Notes: generated by a model from the letters alone, not told the origin. 64,000 nt of DNA from Marinomonas hwangdonensis (GCF_003721245.1 NZ_RIZG01000003.1:434001-498000); one strand, 5' to 3'; shown: positions 43,672 through 53,614, counted from the stretch's first letter. Program-made: numbers and translations.

Positions 43672-45279
43672 TTAACGTTTCACAGCGCCTGTTGGTGCAA
43701 ATTTAGCTTCTTCGAGGGGAGAGTTACGTTGAATGTATTCTACGAGAACATCTGCATCCACGTACCCAGAATTGACGTAGTTTGGATGATTAGTGATTTT
43801 AGGATAACCATCGCCACCCGATGCGGTGTAATTGTTTACCGCAATTCGGTAGGTTTGGTTGGCCTGTAGAGCCTGACCATTGACCAAGATGTTAGTGGCT
43901 TTGCCGTCTTGCAGCGTTAACGCAACGCCACTGAATTGCGCAAAGGCTCCTGTTCCAGCTTGCTTCGCAGCGATGACGGATAGATAATCCGACAGTTCAT
44001 CTGCGGTGAAATCCACAAAAGACACCATATTACCAAAGGGCTGTACTTTTAAAGCACTTTTGTAAGTCACAATGCCTTTTTCTAGGCTGTCACGTATGCC
44101 TCCTGAATTCATTATACCAATATCGGCATTGACCTTGCTTCTCATAGCGGCTGCAATGAGGTTCCCTAGATTGGTTTCTTCGCTACGCACTTGGTTACGC
44201 TCACCGATAAAATCCACATTAGAGTAGCCAATTTCAATGTTTAGGCCTTGCTGTCCTTTTTCTTGGAAAGGGGTGAGCAAAGCAAGCATGGCTGGGTCTT
44301 GCGGGATTTCTTGTTCAATAAAGACGCGCTCTGACTTGCCTTCGGCATTGGTGATTTTCTTTTTCAAGTTAACCGGAATCAGCTGGTATTCAGAGGATAC
44401 GATGGCGCCATTTTTATAGACAAAGTCTAATCGACCGACGTATTTACCCCATTCGTGCGCCTGAAGAATCAGGGTGCCGTTTTGCTCATCGGGCTGCATG
44501 AGCGGGTTTTGCGAATGGCCGCCAACAATGACGTCTATGCCAGGTACCGTTCTCGCCAAGGTGACATCACCAGGCGCATTACCGCCGTAGTTGCCGTCTT
44601 CATAGTGCCCCATGTGAGTAACAGCAATGACGAGGTCAGCTTTTTTGCGCAGTTCAGGGATGAGTGTCTTAGCTACTTCGATGGGTGATTTTATCGAGAT
44701 GTCTTTGATGATTTCAGGGTTGCCTTGTTTAATGGTGTCATCGGTGGTGAAGCCAACCACAGCCACTTTTACGTCGTCAATTTGGAAGATCTTGTAGGCA
44801 TCAAATAAGCGTTCGCCCGTATTAGCGTCGAATATATTTGCTGAAAGGAAAGGAAATCCTGCCCATTCTTGCTGTTTTCTTAAGACCGAAAGCGGGTTAT
44901 CAAATTCGTGATTACCGACCGCCATGGCATCGTATTTCAGCATATTCATACCACGAAAGTCGGGCTCAGCGTCTTGCAAGTCCGATTCTGGTACGCCTGT
45001 GTTGATGTCGCCACCAGACAACAATAAAGAATGGCCGTTATTCAATATAACCTCTTCTCGTAAGTTATCGATGAGGGTTTTACGGGCAGCCATGCCGTAT
45101 TCGCCATTGTTGTTTTGCCAAAAACGACCGTGATGGTCATTGGTGTGCAAAATGGTGACACGGTATTCTTTGTCTTCTTGCCAAGTGGCTTTTTCGGGTC
45201 CCATGACAGAGCAGGCGGTGATGGTTAACGCCACCCCTACAATGGCAAGGTGAGAAAAAAAGCGTTTTGTCGATTTCAT
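43672..45279 (-). CDS. 5'-nucleotidase/UDP-sugar hydrolase family lipoprotein
   Basis: 535 residues from the ATG at 45279, chosen because AAGGAAC precedes it and a lipoprotein signal follows (LAIVGVALTITAC, cysteine at about 23). The metallophosphoesterase domain has ILHTNDHHGRFW, GGDINTG, AVGNHEFDNP, THMGH and GGHSQNP; the C-terminal nucleotide-binding domain has SGGIRDSLEKG and NNYTASGGDGYP. All metal ligands are present. Anchored in the outer or inner membrane and facing the periplasm, it should salvage nucleosides and phosphate from nucleotides. In-frame sequence upstream of 45279 is not coding. Confidence 0.93.
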   Translation of the reverse strand: MKSTKRFFSHLAIVGVALTITACSVMGPEKATWQEDKEYRVTILHTNDHHGRFWQNNNGEYGMAARKTLIDNLREEVILNNGHSLLLSGGDINTGVPESDLQDAEPDFRGMNMLKYDAMAVGNHEFDNPLSVLRKQQEWAGFPFLSANIFDANTGERLFDAYKIFQIDDVKVAVVGFTTDDTIKQGNPEIIKDISIKSPIEVAKTLIPELRKKADLVIAVTHMGHYEDGNYGGNAPGDVTLARTVPGIDVIVGGHSQNPLMQPDEQNGTLILQAHEWGKYVGRLDFVYKNGAIVSSEYQLIPVNLKKKITNAEGKSERVFIEQEIPQDPAMLALLTPFQEKGQQGLNIEIGYSNVDFIGERNQVRSEETNLGNLIAAAMRSKVNADIGIMNSGGIRDSLEKGIVTYKSALKVQPFGNMVSFVDFTADELSDYLSVIAAKQAGTGAFAQFSGVALTLQDGKATNILVNGQALQANQTYRIAVNNYTASGGDGYPKITNHPNYVNSGYVDADVLVEYIQRNSPLEEAKFAPTGAVKR

Positions 45280-45508
45280 GGGTTCGTTCCTTACATGATA
45301 TGAGTCGGCGTTCGATGAATTCCTAATGATCAAGCCGCTGAGTGTTATGCGTATTTTGCCAACGGTTATGAAAATGTATCTCATATTTGTGACAAGTTCG
45401 AGAACGAATGTCGTTTTATTGACCATTTGTGCAGTATTGGTAACGCATTTAGGTGACATGTCGGCCATCTCTAGAAAGAGAAAGCGATTCTTCTTTTTTT
45501 TAAACGAC

Positions 45509-45549
45509 AAAAAAAAGCCTGTCATAGGAGGTTATCTTCTATAACAGGC
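45509..45549 (-). terminator. Intrinsic terminator of the gts operon
   Basis: On the minus strand GCCTGTTATAG, an 11-base loop, CTATGACAGGC, then TTTTTTTT. It follows the last gene of the operon by 38 bases. Confidence 0.88.
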
Positions 45550-45586
45550 GTGCTTTCAAGAGCGAAATTGCGATAAAGCTAAATCA

Positions 45587-46696
45587 TTAAAGATCGAGGC
45601 GTCGACCGGATTCTTTATCAAAGGCAACGGCTTTGGCGGTATCAAACATCATCTTAATGATGGCGCCAGGTTCCGCATCGTACATGGGGTTAGATCGACA
45701 GTTGATTTCGGCGTCGTTAACACGAGTCAGAATCATGGTGTCAGCGCCCATGGGTTCTGTCACTTCCACTTCGACGTCCGTTGTGGTCACGAAAGGCTGT
45801 CCTTCTTTATGGGGCTGTGGCTCTGTGATCATTTCTGGGCGTAAGCCAAGTAGGATCGTTTTGCCAATATGGTCTTTTAGGGCGTCAGGACGTGGGAACG
45901 GCAAAGCCACTGTGGTGCTGGTGGCCAGTTCCAACATGGGGATACCGTTTTGCTCAATGACTTTTGTCGGAATGAAGTTCATCGCAGGGGATCCCATAAA
46001 ACCGGCCACAAATAAGTTGGCTGGGTTGTCGTAGATCTCTTGTGGCGTTCCTAACTGCTGGACTTCACCGTCTTTCATTACGGCGATACGATCCGCTAGG
46101 GTCATGGCTTCGATCTGATCGTGAGTCACATAAACAATCGTGGTGCCCAGTTTTTTGTGCAGTTTCTTGATCTCGGTGCGCATTTCTACTCGTAGCTTGG
46201 CGTCTAAGTTAGACAGCGGCTCATCAAACAAGTAAAGCTGAGGGCGACGAGCAAGGGCGCGCCCCATGGCCACACGTTGACGTTGACCACCGGATAACTG
46301 CGCGGGCTTACGGTCTAGCAAATGGCTGATTTGTAACAACTCCGCCACACGTTGAACCTCGACCTCTCTTTCTTCTTTTGGCACTTTACGCATTTCTAAA
46401 CCAAAAGAGATGTTCTTCTCAACGGTCATATTTGGGTAAAGCGCATAAGACTGGAACACCATCGCGATGTCACGGTCTTTTGGACTGGTGTAGGTGACGT
46501 CTTTGTCTGCAATTAGAATACGACCTTCAGATACATCCTCTAATCCGGCGATAGAGTTCATTAAAGTAGATTTACCGCAACCAGACGGCCCGACCAAGAT
46601 CAAAAACTCACCGGCTTTGATTGAGATGTTGATGCCTTTGAGTATTTCTGTTGTGCCGTAGCGCTTTTTTACATTATCAATAACGAGATTTGCCAT
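45587..46696 (-). CDS. gtsD: GtsD/MalK-type sugar ABC transporter ATPase
   Basis: A 369-residue CUT1-family ATPase. Walker A GPSGCGKST, Q-loop VFQSYALYPNMTV, signature LSGGQRQRVAMGRALAR, Walker B LYLFDEPLSNLD and H-loop VTHDQIEAMT are intact; the C-terminal 130 residues are the regulatory TOBE domains. It drives glucose-type uptake by GtsB/GtsC. Last gene of gtsABCD, 77 bases after gtsC. Confidence 0.92.
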   Translation of the reverse strand: MANLVIDNVKKRYGTTEILKGINISIKAGEFLILVGPSGCGKSTLMNSIAGLEDVSEGRILIADKDVTYTSPKDRDIAMVFQSYALYPNMTVEKNISFGLEMRKVPKEEREVEVQRVAELLQISHLLDRKPAQLSGGQRQRVAMGRALARRPQLYLFDEPLSNLDAKLRVEMRTEIKKLHKKLGTTIVYVTHDQIEAMTLADRIAVMKDGEVQQLGTPQEIYDNPANLFVAGFMGSPAMNFIPTKVIEQNGIPMLELATSTTVALPFPRPDALKDHIGKTILLGLRPEMITEPQPHKEGQPFVTTTDVEVEVTEPMGADTMILTRVNDAEINCRSNPMYDAEPGAIIKMMFDTAKAVAFDKESGRRLDL

Positions 46697-46773
46697 GTTA
46701 TTACTCCAAATTTTTTAGATCACTCATGAGGTGTAGTGTAAAAGCATGAGTGAGTAGATTCTTTAAAACGCCA

Positions 46774-47658
46774 TTAGCCTTTGACTGCACCAGCGGTTAA
46801 GCCGCGGACGAAGTATTTACCAGCGAACACATATACTGCCAGTGTGGGTAAGGCGGCGATGATGGCTGCTGCCATGTCGACGTTATATTCTTTACCGCCA
46901 AAGCTGGTGTTAACTAAGTTGTTAAGTGCCACAGTCACGGGTTGAGTATCAAAACCAGAGAAGGCGACGCCGAACAAGAAGTCGTTCCAAATTTGGGTGA
47001 ATTGCCAAATGATGGTGACCACAATAATCGGAGTGGATACGGGTAAGATAATCCGATAAAAAATCGTAAAGAAGCCAGCACCGTCAAGACGCGCCGCTTT
47101 CACGAGTTCTCCTGGAATAGATTGGTAGAAGTTACGGAAGAACAAGGTCGTAAACGCTACGCCATAAACAACGTGGACGAAAACGAGTCCAGATGTGGTG
47201 TTCGCAATACCAAGCCAGCCTAAGGTTTGCGCCATAGGCAATAGGATAACTTGGAAAGGAATAAAGCAACCCACAAGCAGAGCGGCAAAAAACAAATCGC
47301 TACCACGAAACTTCCATAAAGAAATAACGTAGCCATTGATGGCGCCCAGCAAGGTGGAGATCAGTACCGCAGGGATAACGATCAAGAAAGAGTTCATAAA
47401 GAAAGGCGATATACCTTCACAGCTACTTCCTGTACAGGCACTCGACCAAGCTTTTGACCAAGAATCGAAATTCAATGAAGCAGGTAAAGATAATAAATTA
47501 CCTGTACGAATCTCCTCCACATCTTTTAACGAGGTGATCAACATGACCAAAAAGGGCATTAAGTAGAAGGCTGCCGCGATGAGCAGTACAGCATACAAGG
47601 CGACGCGCCATACTTTGTCCATCGCAGACGTTTTACGACCTATTGCTTGATTATGCAT
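46774..47658 (-). CDS. gtsC: GtsC-type sugar ABC permease
   Basis: 294 residues from the ATG at 47658 (GAGGTGA ribosome site). Six hydrophobic segments; the ATPase-contact EAA loop is ELVKAARLDGAGFFTIFYRI. The periplasmic loop with ACTGSSCEGISPFFMNSF is a feature of the glucose/mannose GtsC group. It overlaps the upstream permease gene by eight bases, so expression is coupled. Confidence 0.9.
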   Translation of the reverse strand: MHNQAIGRKTSAMDKVWRVALYAVLLIAAAFYLMPFLVMLITSLKDVEEIRTGNLLSLPASLNFDSWSKAWSSACTGSSCEGISPFFMNSFLIVIPAVLISTLLGAINGYVISLWKFRGSDLFFAALLVGCFIPFQVILLPMAQTLGWLGIANTTSGLVFVHVVYGVAFTTLFFRNFYQSIPGELVKAARLDGAGFFTIFYRIILPVSTPIIVVTIIWQFTQIWNDFLFGVAFSGFDTQPVTVALNNLVNTSFGGKEYNVDMAAAIIAALPTLAVYVFAGKYFVRGLTAGAVKG

Positions 47659-48580
47659 GGCGTTCACCTCGCAATTCGGAATACAAATAAGGAACCAATA
47701 TCGCCAACACACATCCCAACATCACCATTGCAGAAGCGGAACCTAAGCCAATTTGGCTACGGGTAAAGGTGTAGGTGTACATGAAGTTCGCAGGCAAGTC
47801 AGAAGAATACCCAGGCCCACCATTGGTAAGCGCGGCAACCAAGTCAAAACTCTTAATGGCAATGTGCGATAGAATGACCAGAGCACTAAAAAATACGGGT
47901 TTAAGCGATGGCAAAATAATACGACGATAGGTTGTGAAAGTGCTCGCACCATCAAGATGAGCGGCTTTGATAAGGTCACCGTCGACGCCACGTAGACCCG
48001 CAAGGAAAAGTGCCATGACAAAGCCGGACGCTTGCCACACAGCGGCGATAACCAAACAATAGACGACCATGTCAGGGTTAATCAGCCAGTCAAATTTGAA
48101 ATTGACGAAACCAAAGTCGACCATCATTTTTTCAAGGCCGTTGGTCGGGTTTAACAGCCACTTCCAGGCCGTACCTGTGACGATGAAAGAGATCGCCATA
48201 GGATAAAGATAAATGGTACGAATCGCCCCTTCGGCGCGAATTTTTTGATCCAGAAAAACGGCTAATGTCACGCCAAGGAACAAACAAATAGCGATAAACA
48301 AACCGCCAAACACACCCAAATTGGTCAGTGCCACTATCCAGCGATCGTTATTGAATAGACGCTCGTATTGCTCGAAACCGACAAAGTTATACGAGGGCAA
48401 CATACGAGAGCCAGTGAAAGACAGCACCGCTGTCCAGATCATATAGCCGTAGATGCACACCAAGGTGATGATCATCGTTGGGGCCATAACAATTTTTGGC
48501 ATCCAGTCGGCCAAGCTTCGGCGCGCAGGACGTCCTGACTGAGTCTGTCCTGACCCAGAATTGGCGGCTTTAGTATTCAT
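47651..48580 (-). CDS. gtsB: GtsB-type sugar ABC permease
   Basis: A 309-residue membrane protein with six to seven helices after a cytoplasmic N-terminus. EAA loop: DLIKAAHLDGASTFTTYRRI. FTGSRMLPSYNFVGFEQYERL and TNGGPGYSSDLP match the glucose permease GtsB. It forms the channel with GtsC and follows gtsA after two hairpins. Confidence 0.9.
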   Translation of the reverse strand: MNTKAANSGSGQTQSGRPARRSLADWMPKIVMAPTMIITLVCIYGYMIWTAVLSFTGSRMLPSYNFVGFEQYERLFNNDRWIVALTNLGVFGGLFIAICLFLGVTLAVFLDQKIRAEGAIRTIYLYPMAISFIVTGTAWKWLLNPTNGLEKMMVDFGFVNFKFDWLINPDMVVYCLVIAAVWQASGFVMALFLAGLRGVDGDLIKAAHLDGASTFTTYRRIILPSLKPVFFSALVILSHIAIKSFDLVAALTNGGPGYSSDLPANFMYTYTFTRSQIGLGSASAMVMLGCVLAILVPYLYSELRGERHA

Positions 48581-48610
48581 AATTGATACTTCACTACAGG
48601 GGAAAACGAA

Positions 48611-48664
48611 GAGGCTGACTGAGGGTCAGCCTCGTATGCTTATTGCGGACCCGAAGGTCCGCAA
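48611..48664 (-). terminator. Twin stem-loops between gtsA and gtsB
   Basis: GAGGCTGAC/GTCAGCCTC (48611-48633) and TTGCGGACC/GGTCCGCAA (48643-48664). On the transcribed minus strand the second stem closes on a C-UUCG-G tetraloop, an exceptionally stable form. There is no T tract, so these probably protect the gtsA mRNA or partly stop transcription. Confidence 0.75.
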
Positions 48665-48670
48665 AGGATC

Positions 48671-49918
48671 TTACATACTTGCTTTTACAGCACGAGCCAG
48701 TTTGTCTACGGCTTCTTGAGATGTCATGGACTCATCATTGAAGAAGTTAGTCACGACGTCAAAGATGGCACCTTGAACCATAGAGTTGACCGCCATACCG
48801 TGCGCCATACTTGGCACCAAGCTACCGGTTGTTGAGCTTGCTAGGAAAGCATCCATTGACGCGTGTGCACAAGAATCAAACTGATCTCGAGGCATATTCA
48901 AACGTGTTGGAATAGACCCTTTGTTCAAGTTGAAGGTTTCTTGGAACTTAGGCTCAAGAATCAAGCGTGCTAAATCTTTTTGCGCCGCTTGTTTTTCCGC
49001 GCCACTCACTTTAAACATGGCTAGAGAGTCAATGTTAAAAGTAAAGGCACCACTGGTACCAGGAGCTGGATAACAAACGTAATCTACACCGGCTTTTTTG
49101 CCCGCTGCAGTGAACTCACCTTTAGCCCAATCGCCCATGATTTGCATAGCGGCATCGCCATTGATGACCATAGAGGTAGCAATGTTCCAGTCGCGGCCAG
49201 AGAAACCTGGGTCTACGAATTCGCGCATTTGTTTAAAAGTGTCAAACACGTCAACCATGTCTTGGCTGCGTAGCGCTTTATCGGACATACCAATGAAGGC
49301 GCTGCTATAAAACTGAGAGCCTTTAGATAGAGCAATGGCTTCAAATAGTGTGGCGTCTTGCCAAGCTTGACCACCGTGAGCAAGCGGGGTAAATCCTGCC
49401 GCTTTGATTTTTTTCGCTTCAACGATGAATTGATCCCAAGTTGTTGGAATCGATGCGCCAGACTTACGGAATACTTCAGGGTTTGCCCACATCCAGTTTA
49501 CACGGTGAACGTTAACAGGCGCTGCAACATAATTGCCGTCGTATTTCATAACATCGCTAACAACTTGAGGAAGGATGACATCCCACTCACCAGCCACAGC
49601 CACATCATTTAAGTTCGTTAGAAAGCCTAGATCGCCCCATTCTTGAATGGTGGGGCCTTTGATTTGAGCAGCAGAAGGAGGATTACCAGAAATAGCACGA
49701 GATTTCAGAACGGTCATTGCGGATTCACCGCCACCACCTGCAACAGCAAAGTCTTTCCAAGTATGGCCAGCGCCGACCATTTCTTCTTTAAGCACATTGA
49801 TCGCAGCGGCTTCGCCACCTGATGTCCACCAATGCAAAACTTCAACTTCGCCAGCCTGCGCGGTTGCAGCCGCTAGAGAAAGAGCCACTGTGGTTAAACC
49901 GAAAGCAATTTTTTTCAT
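48671..49918 (-). CDS. gtsA: GtsA-type sugar-binding periplasmic protein
   Basis: A 415-residue exported protein with a signal peptide to about residue 22 (TAQA-GEVEV). Mature sequence VLHWWTSGGEAAAINVLKE, AGGGGESAMTVLKSRA and PAPGTSGAFTFNIDSLAMF match glucose/mannose-binding GtsA of pseudomonads. It delivers sugar to GtsBC. First gene of the operon; its control region is 49919-50122, between it and the two-component genes. Confidence 0.92.
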   Translation of the reverse strand: MKKIAFGLTTVALSLAAATAQAGEVEVLHWWTSGGEAAAINVLKEEMVGAGHTWKDFAVAGGGGESAMTVLKSRAISGNPPSAAQIKGPTIQEWGDLGFLTNLNDVAVAGEWDVILPQVVSDVMKYDGNYVAAPVNVHRVNWMWANPEVFRKSGASIPTTWDQFIVEAKKIKAAGFTPLAHGGQAWQDATLFEAIALSKGSQFYSSAFIGMSDKALRSQDMVDVFDTFKQMREFVDPGFSGRDWNIATSMVINGDAAMQIMGDWAKGEFTAAGKKAGVDYVCYPAPGTSGAFTFNIDSLAMFKVSGAEKQAAQKDLARLILEPKFQETFNLNKGSIPTRLNMPRDQFDSCAHASMDAFLASSTTGSLVPSMAHGMAVNSMVQGAIFDVVTNFFNDESMTSQEAVDKLARAVKASM

Positions 49919-50122
49919 GATAGTAACCTTTGTTATTGTTATATCGTCTAATCAAACTCATAAAATGTTTTGATTTTGCGTTTTTGTCTCGCGTTGCTCA
50001 CTAAAAATTAGCTTAAGCAAACATCCGAGTTAGTAAATCTAGCAAAGGTTGCGTCTATTAGGGGTAAAGTAGAGCAACCTAATGTAACAAAGTCTTGCAT
50101 GGGGTAGGTTTGAGGTTGTGAT

Positions 50123-51592
50123 TCAGTGTCTTGGGAGCCAAAGCTTGGCTTCTAAACCTTGATCTACATGGTTGCTTAAGGTGACTTCACCACCATGGGC
50201 GCGCGCAATATTGCGGGCAATGCTTAAGCCTAACCCCATTCCACCAGGGTGGCCAGAATGGTCGGGAGTGAGGCGAGTGTAGGGTTGAAAAACCTTGTCC
50301 ATTTTGTCTGTAGGAATGCCAGGACCTTGGTCACAAATACGGATGCACACTTCGTCTTCATCATCTTCGATGAACACAGTGGCCGTTTTTCCATAATACA
50401 AAGCATTGTCAATGAGGTTGCCTAAACAGCGCTTTATCGCTAGAGGTTTACCAATAAAAGGGTGCGTTAATTCTCCGACAACAGTGAGTTTTGTGTCGTG
50501 AAGATTGGCCGCTGATTGCATATCTTTGAGCATTCTTGAAATGTTCACATCGATGCGATTTTCATGAATATCGGTTTCTTTTACGCTCTGTAGTGCCCCT
50601 TTTACCAACATATCTAGATCTTCTAGATCGCGCACCATGGCGTCACGAACATCGTCTTCATCCAGCATTTCGGCGCGCAATCGCAACCGGGTGATAGGGG
50701 TTTTTAAATCGTGAGAGATGGACGCAAACAGTCGTTCTCTGTCGTTCAGGTAGCGTTGAATTCGGCGTTGCATATCGTTGAAGGCTTTCGCTGTGTTGCG
50801 TACCTCCACGCTGCCTACTTCTTCCATAGGCTTCCAGTCACCCTGACCAAACCGTTCAGCCGCTCTGGCTAACGTAGCGAGAGGGCGAGTCACGCGCCGC
50901 AGGATAATAATGCTCAGCAATAATACGGTAATGACCGACATGGCCATAGAAAATAGTCGATCGGCGCTGAGTGCCGAGGCACCGTCTAAAAAGTAAGGAT
51001 CTGGCATCAGGCTCGCAAGATATAGCCAGTCTTTATCGTTGATGGGAATTTGAATCACTATGATGGGTGGGGTAAGTGGCTTCACCAATAAACTGTGATG
51101 ACCCCAGCGTTCAGGTAAATCGACCAGTCGAGTTTGATTATTAATGACGTGCAGATCACTTGGGCTTGAGAACGCAATTTTGGCGTTTGATATGCCTAAC
51201 TGTCTCATTAAAGTGGCTTGTACTTCGTTTTTGACTATGTCTTTAAGCGGTGAATCCGGGATGGCATTGATGCGAATTTCTTCTTTGTTAAGCGTGACGA
51301 AAAATCGCGTTCCCCCCATGTCTTGCAGTTGGTCAATCACAATATGACGATAATTAGTCGGCAAAGACTTAAAGTAGCTTACGGTCGCGGCGATTCGAAA
51401 GGCCATGTGTTTTGATACTTCACGCACGTTTTCTTCCGTGTCTGATTCCAGCTGACGTAGCCAAATGGTGGAGCTAATAAACTGGGCGCTGGCCACACCC
51501 AATGCCATGATGATGAGAATTTGCCCTGTCAGTGACTGCGACCACCGCTTGAAGCGTGAACTCTTACTTTGCGCTATGTTGCTACTGGGCAT
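50123..51592 (-). CDS. Sensor histidine kinase next to the gts operon
   Basis: A 489-residue kinase of the EnvZ/RstB type. Membrane helices about 22-46 and 213-233 flank a periplasmic domain of about 165 residues. HAMP about 234-286, H-box FASISHDLKTPITRLRLR with H294, N-box LIDNALYYG and G-boxes DQGPGIP and GGMGLGLSIARNI are intact. It overlaps the response regulator by 11 bases and lies upstream of gtsA, the position of the glucose-sensing partner of GltR in Pseudomonas, so it probably controls gts. Confidence 0.9.
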   Translation of the reverse strand: MPSSNIAQSKSSRFKRWSQSLTGQILIIMALGVASAQFISSTIWLRQLESDTEENVREVSKHMAFRIAATVSYFKSLPTNYRHIVIDQLQDMGGTRFFVTLNKEEIRINAIPDSPLKDIVKNEVQATLMRQLGISNAKIAFSSPSDLHVINNQTRLVDLPERWGHHSLLVKPLTPPIIVIQIPINDKDWLYLASLMPDPYFLDGASALSADRLFSMAMSVITVLLLSIIILRRVTRPLATLARAAERFGQGDWKPMEEVGSVEVRNTAKAFNDMQRRIQRYLNDRERLFASISHDLKTPITRLRLRAEMLDEDDVRDAMVRDLEDLDMLVKGALQSVKETDIHENRIDVNISRMLKDMQSAANLHDTKLTVVGELTHPFIGKPLAIKRCLGNLIDNALYYGKTATVFIEDDEDEVCIRICDQGPGIPTDKMDKVFQPYTRLTPDHSGHPGGMGLGLSIARNIARAHGGEVTLSNHVDQGLEAKLWLPRH

Positions 51593-52331
51593 TGCTAATG
51601 GGTTCCACGTTGGCGACTTCTACGCTCGCCGTAAGAATATACCCTTGTCCGCGCACGGTCTTGATGAGTTGTGGATGGCGAGCGTCCTCTCTCAGGCGCT
51701 GACGTAGGCGGCTTACGTGCACATCGATAAAGCGATCAAGAGGGGCGCTGTCTCGGCCACGCGTGTTTTCTGCGATGAGTTCACGTGTTAACACGGCACC
51801 TGGGTGGGTTAAAAACAGCATGAGCAAGTTGTAATCGGCGCCGGATAAGGGCTCTTTTTCCCCGTTGAACTGCAATTCTCGAGATAAGGTGTCCAAGGTG
51901 AACTGGGCAAAACGATAAAAGCGATGCGAAACGGGGGCGATTTCAACGATTTCACTGTGTTCCATACGACGTAAAATGGCTTTAATCCGCGCCAAAAGTT
52001 CGCGAGGATTAAAGGGTTTTGCTAGATAATCATCCGCTCCAATCTCAAGGCCGATAATACGATCCATTTCGTCGGAGTTGGCCGTCAACATGATGACCGG
52101 CACCTGAGATTGAGCACGCAAAGCACGGCATACGGAAAAGCCATCTTGGCCCGGCAGCATGATATCTAGGATAACTAGATCGACATCTTGATCAGCTCGA
52201 AAATTGGCGAGAAAAGCTTCGCCTGATTCGGCGGTTAATACCCTAAATTGGTGTTTTTCAAGGTAAGTTTTAAGCAGTGTGCGAATGTCATCATCATCGT
52301 CAACCACATAGAGGCATTTTGCTTTTGTCAT
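51582..52331 (-). CDS. gltR: GltR-like OmpR-family response regulator
   Basis: A 249-residue regulator. Receiver: acidic run VVDDDDDIR, phospho-acceptor aspartate in LVILDIMLPG (about 55), T in IMLTANSDE, K in AKPFNPREL. Winged helix: SAPLDRFIDVHVSRLRQRL and TVRGQGYILT. It pairs with the downstream kinase. By position and sequence it should activate the gts operon in response to glucose. The gene faces away from the kinase gene of fructose, with a perfect 12-bp palindrome in between. Confidence 0.88.
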   Translation of the reverse strand: MTKAKCLYVVDDDDDIRTLLKTYLEKHQFRVLTAESGEAFLANFRADQDVDLVILDIMLPGQDGFSVCRALRAQSQVPVIMLTANSDEMDRIIGLEIGADDYLAKPFNPRELLARIKAILRRMEHSEIVEIAPVSHRFYRFAQFTLDTLSRELQFNGEKEPLSGADYNLLMLFLTHPGAVLTRELIAENTRGRDSAPLDRFIDVHVSRLRQRLREDARHPQLIKTVRGQGYILTASVEVANVEPISNAQ

Positions 52332-52452
52332 TCTTTTGCTCAGTAAAAGTGGGTGTTTTGTTAGGATTCAACGGCGTTTACTTGTCTTTGAGTCTAGCAA
52401 GAAAGTGCCATTGAACCAATTATCCAATGCAATTGTCGCTCAGGACGTTTTA

Positions 52453-52478
52453 AATAAATTAAATTGATTTAATTTATT
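52453..52478. promoter_or_regulatory. Perfect 12-bp palindrome between gltR and the sugar kinase
   Basis: AATAAATTAAAT, TG, ATTTAATTTATT: the only long symmetry in the 212-base divergent gap, 66 bases before the kinase start. It has no CG centre, so it does not look like a LacI-type operator; NagC/Mlc-like or GltR binding are possibilities. Confidence 0.5.
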
Positions 52479-52543
52479 CCTACCCGCATACTTTTTAGAC
52501 AGGTTTATTCTCATCCGTGATTTAAAAGAAAAGGTACACAGTA

Positions 52544-53515
52544 ATGACAGCACAAGTAATGGCGTTCGGCGAAGCCTTGATCGATTTTCTCTCTAATGGG
52601 GCAACTCAAGCGGGAGAGCTTGAATCCTTTACTAAGTTTCCAGGTGGCGCACCGGCTAACGTGGCGGTAGCGGTGGCTCGACTAGGAGGAAACAGTCACT
52701 TTGTAGGTCAAGTGGGAGACGATGCCTTTGGCCACTTTTTAAAGACATCATTGGACAGCTATGGTGTGAACACAGGCAATATGTTGATGACAAAAGAAGC
52801 TAAGACTGCGTTAGCTTTCGTTAGCCTAGACCATACTGGCGAGCGTAGCTTTGAATTTTACCGCAGTCCTTCTGCAGACATCTTGTTTAAAGCGTCCGAT
52901 TTTGATGCGGCTTGGTTCGCACAGGGTAAAGGCGTTTTTCATACTTGCTCTAATACCTTAACCGATCCAGAGATTACGAAAGCCACTTTGGCGGGTGTCA
53001 GCATGGCTCGCGCTGCCCAGTGGATTGTCAGTATCGATGTGAATTTGCGCATTAACCTGTGGCCCAACGGGGAAGTCGATGCCCAGCGAGTGATCGACTG
53101 GATGCAAAGCGGCGATGTAGTGAAAGCCAGTTTGGAAGAGTTGGCCGTATTGGCGGTGGATCCTTTTGCTTTGATTAAAGCGTCGTTAGCGGCGGGAGTG
53201 ACCTTGTTTGTGTTAACGGATGGCGCGAACCCTATTCGTTTTTACACATCTGCTCATGGTGAAGGTGAGGTAATCACGCCAAAAGTCACGGTGAAGGACA
53301 CCACCGCTGCCGGGGATGCGTTTGTTGGAGGGTTATTGTACAAATTAGCGGAGCAGGGCGGAGATCGCGCCTCTTTAGCAGCATTATCAGAACAACAATT
53401 AGTGGATATTGTGCGTTTTGCTGCGGCGTGTGGTGCCGATTCTGTTACTAAATTAGGGGCTTACCCTTCCTTGCCAACGCTTACTGAAGCAGAAGCGCAA
53501 CTAAACCGCTTCTAA
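52544..53515 (+). CDS. PfkB-family carbohydrate kinase, probable fructokinase
   Basis: A 323-residue kinase. FPGGAPANVAVAVARLGG (32-49) is the first PfkB signature and DTTAAGDAFVGG the second, with the catalytic base D258. EALIDF and the GDDAFG segment point to fructokinase (ScrK type) rather than ribokinase. It would make fructose-6-phosphate from fructose freed from sucrose by the agl system encoded immediately downstream. A UUCG-loop terminator at 53589-53614 separates it from aglE. Confidence 0.88.
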   Translation: MTAQVMAFGEALIDFLSNGATQAGELESFTKFPGGAPANVAVAVARLGGNSHFVGQVGDDAFGHFLKTSLDSYGVNTGNMLMTKEAKTALAFVSLDHTGERSFEFYRSPSADILFKASDFDAAWFAQGKGVFHTCSNTLTDPEITKATLAGVSMARAAQWIVSIDVNLRINLWPNGEVDAQRVIDWMQSGDVVKASLEELAVLAVDPFALIKASLAAGVTLFVLTDGANPIRFYTSAHGEGEVITPKVTVKDTTAAGDAFVGGLLYKLAEQGGDRASLAALSEQQLVDIVRFAAACGADSVTKLGAYPSLPTLTEAEAQLNRF

Positions 53516-53588
53516 GCGACTTAAATCACGTAAATTGAGTAAGTCGACCGAGTCGGTTCGGTAAAACAGCGTTAAATTGGTTACTTTT

Positions 53589-53614
53589 AAAAGCGTGCTT
53601 CGGCACGTTTTTTT
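53589..53614 (+). terminator. Intrinsic terminator of the sugar kinase gene
   Basis: AAAAGCGTGC, loop TTCG, GCACGTTTT with more T (one G-T pair). 73 bases after the kinase stop. Confidence 0.85.

Noticed and set aside
45280-45525. 82-codon N-terminal extension of the 5'-nucleotidase
   Set aside because: It crosses the promoter region and hides a clear lipoprotein signal that begins at 45279 behind a ribosome site.
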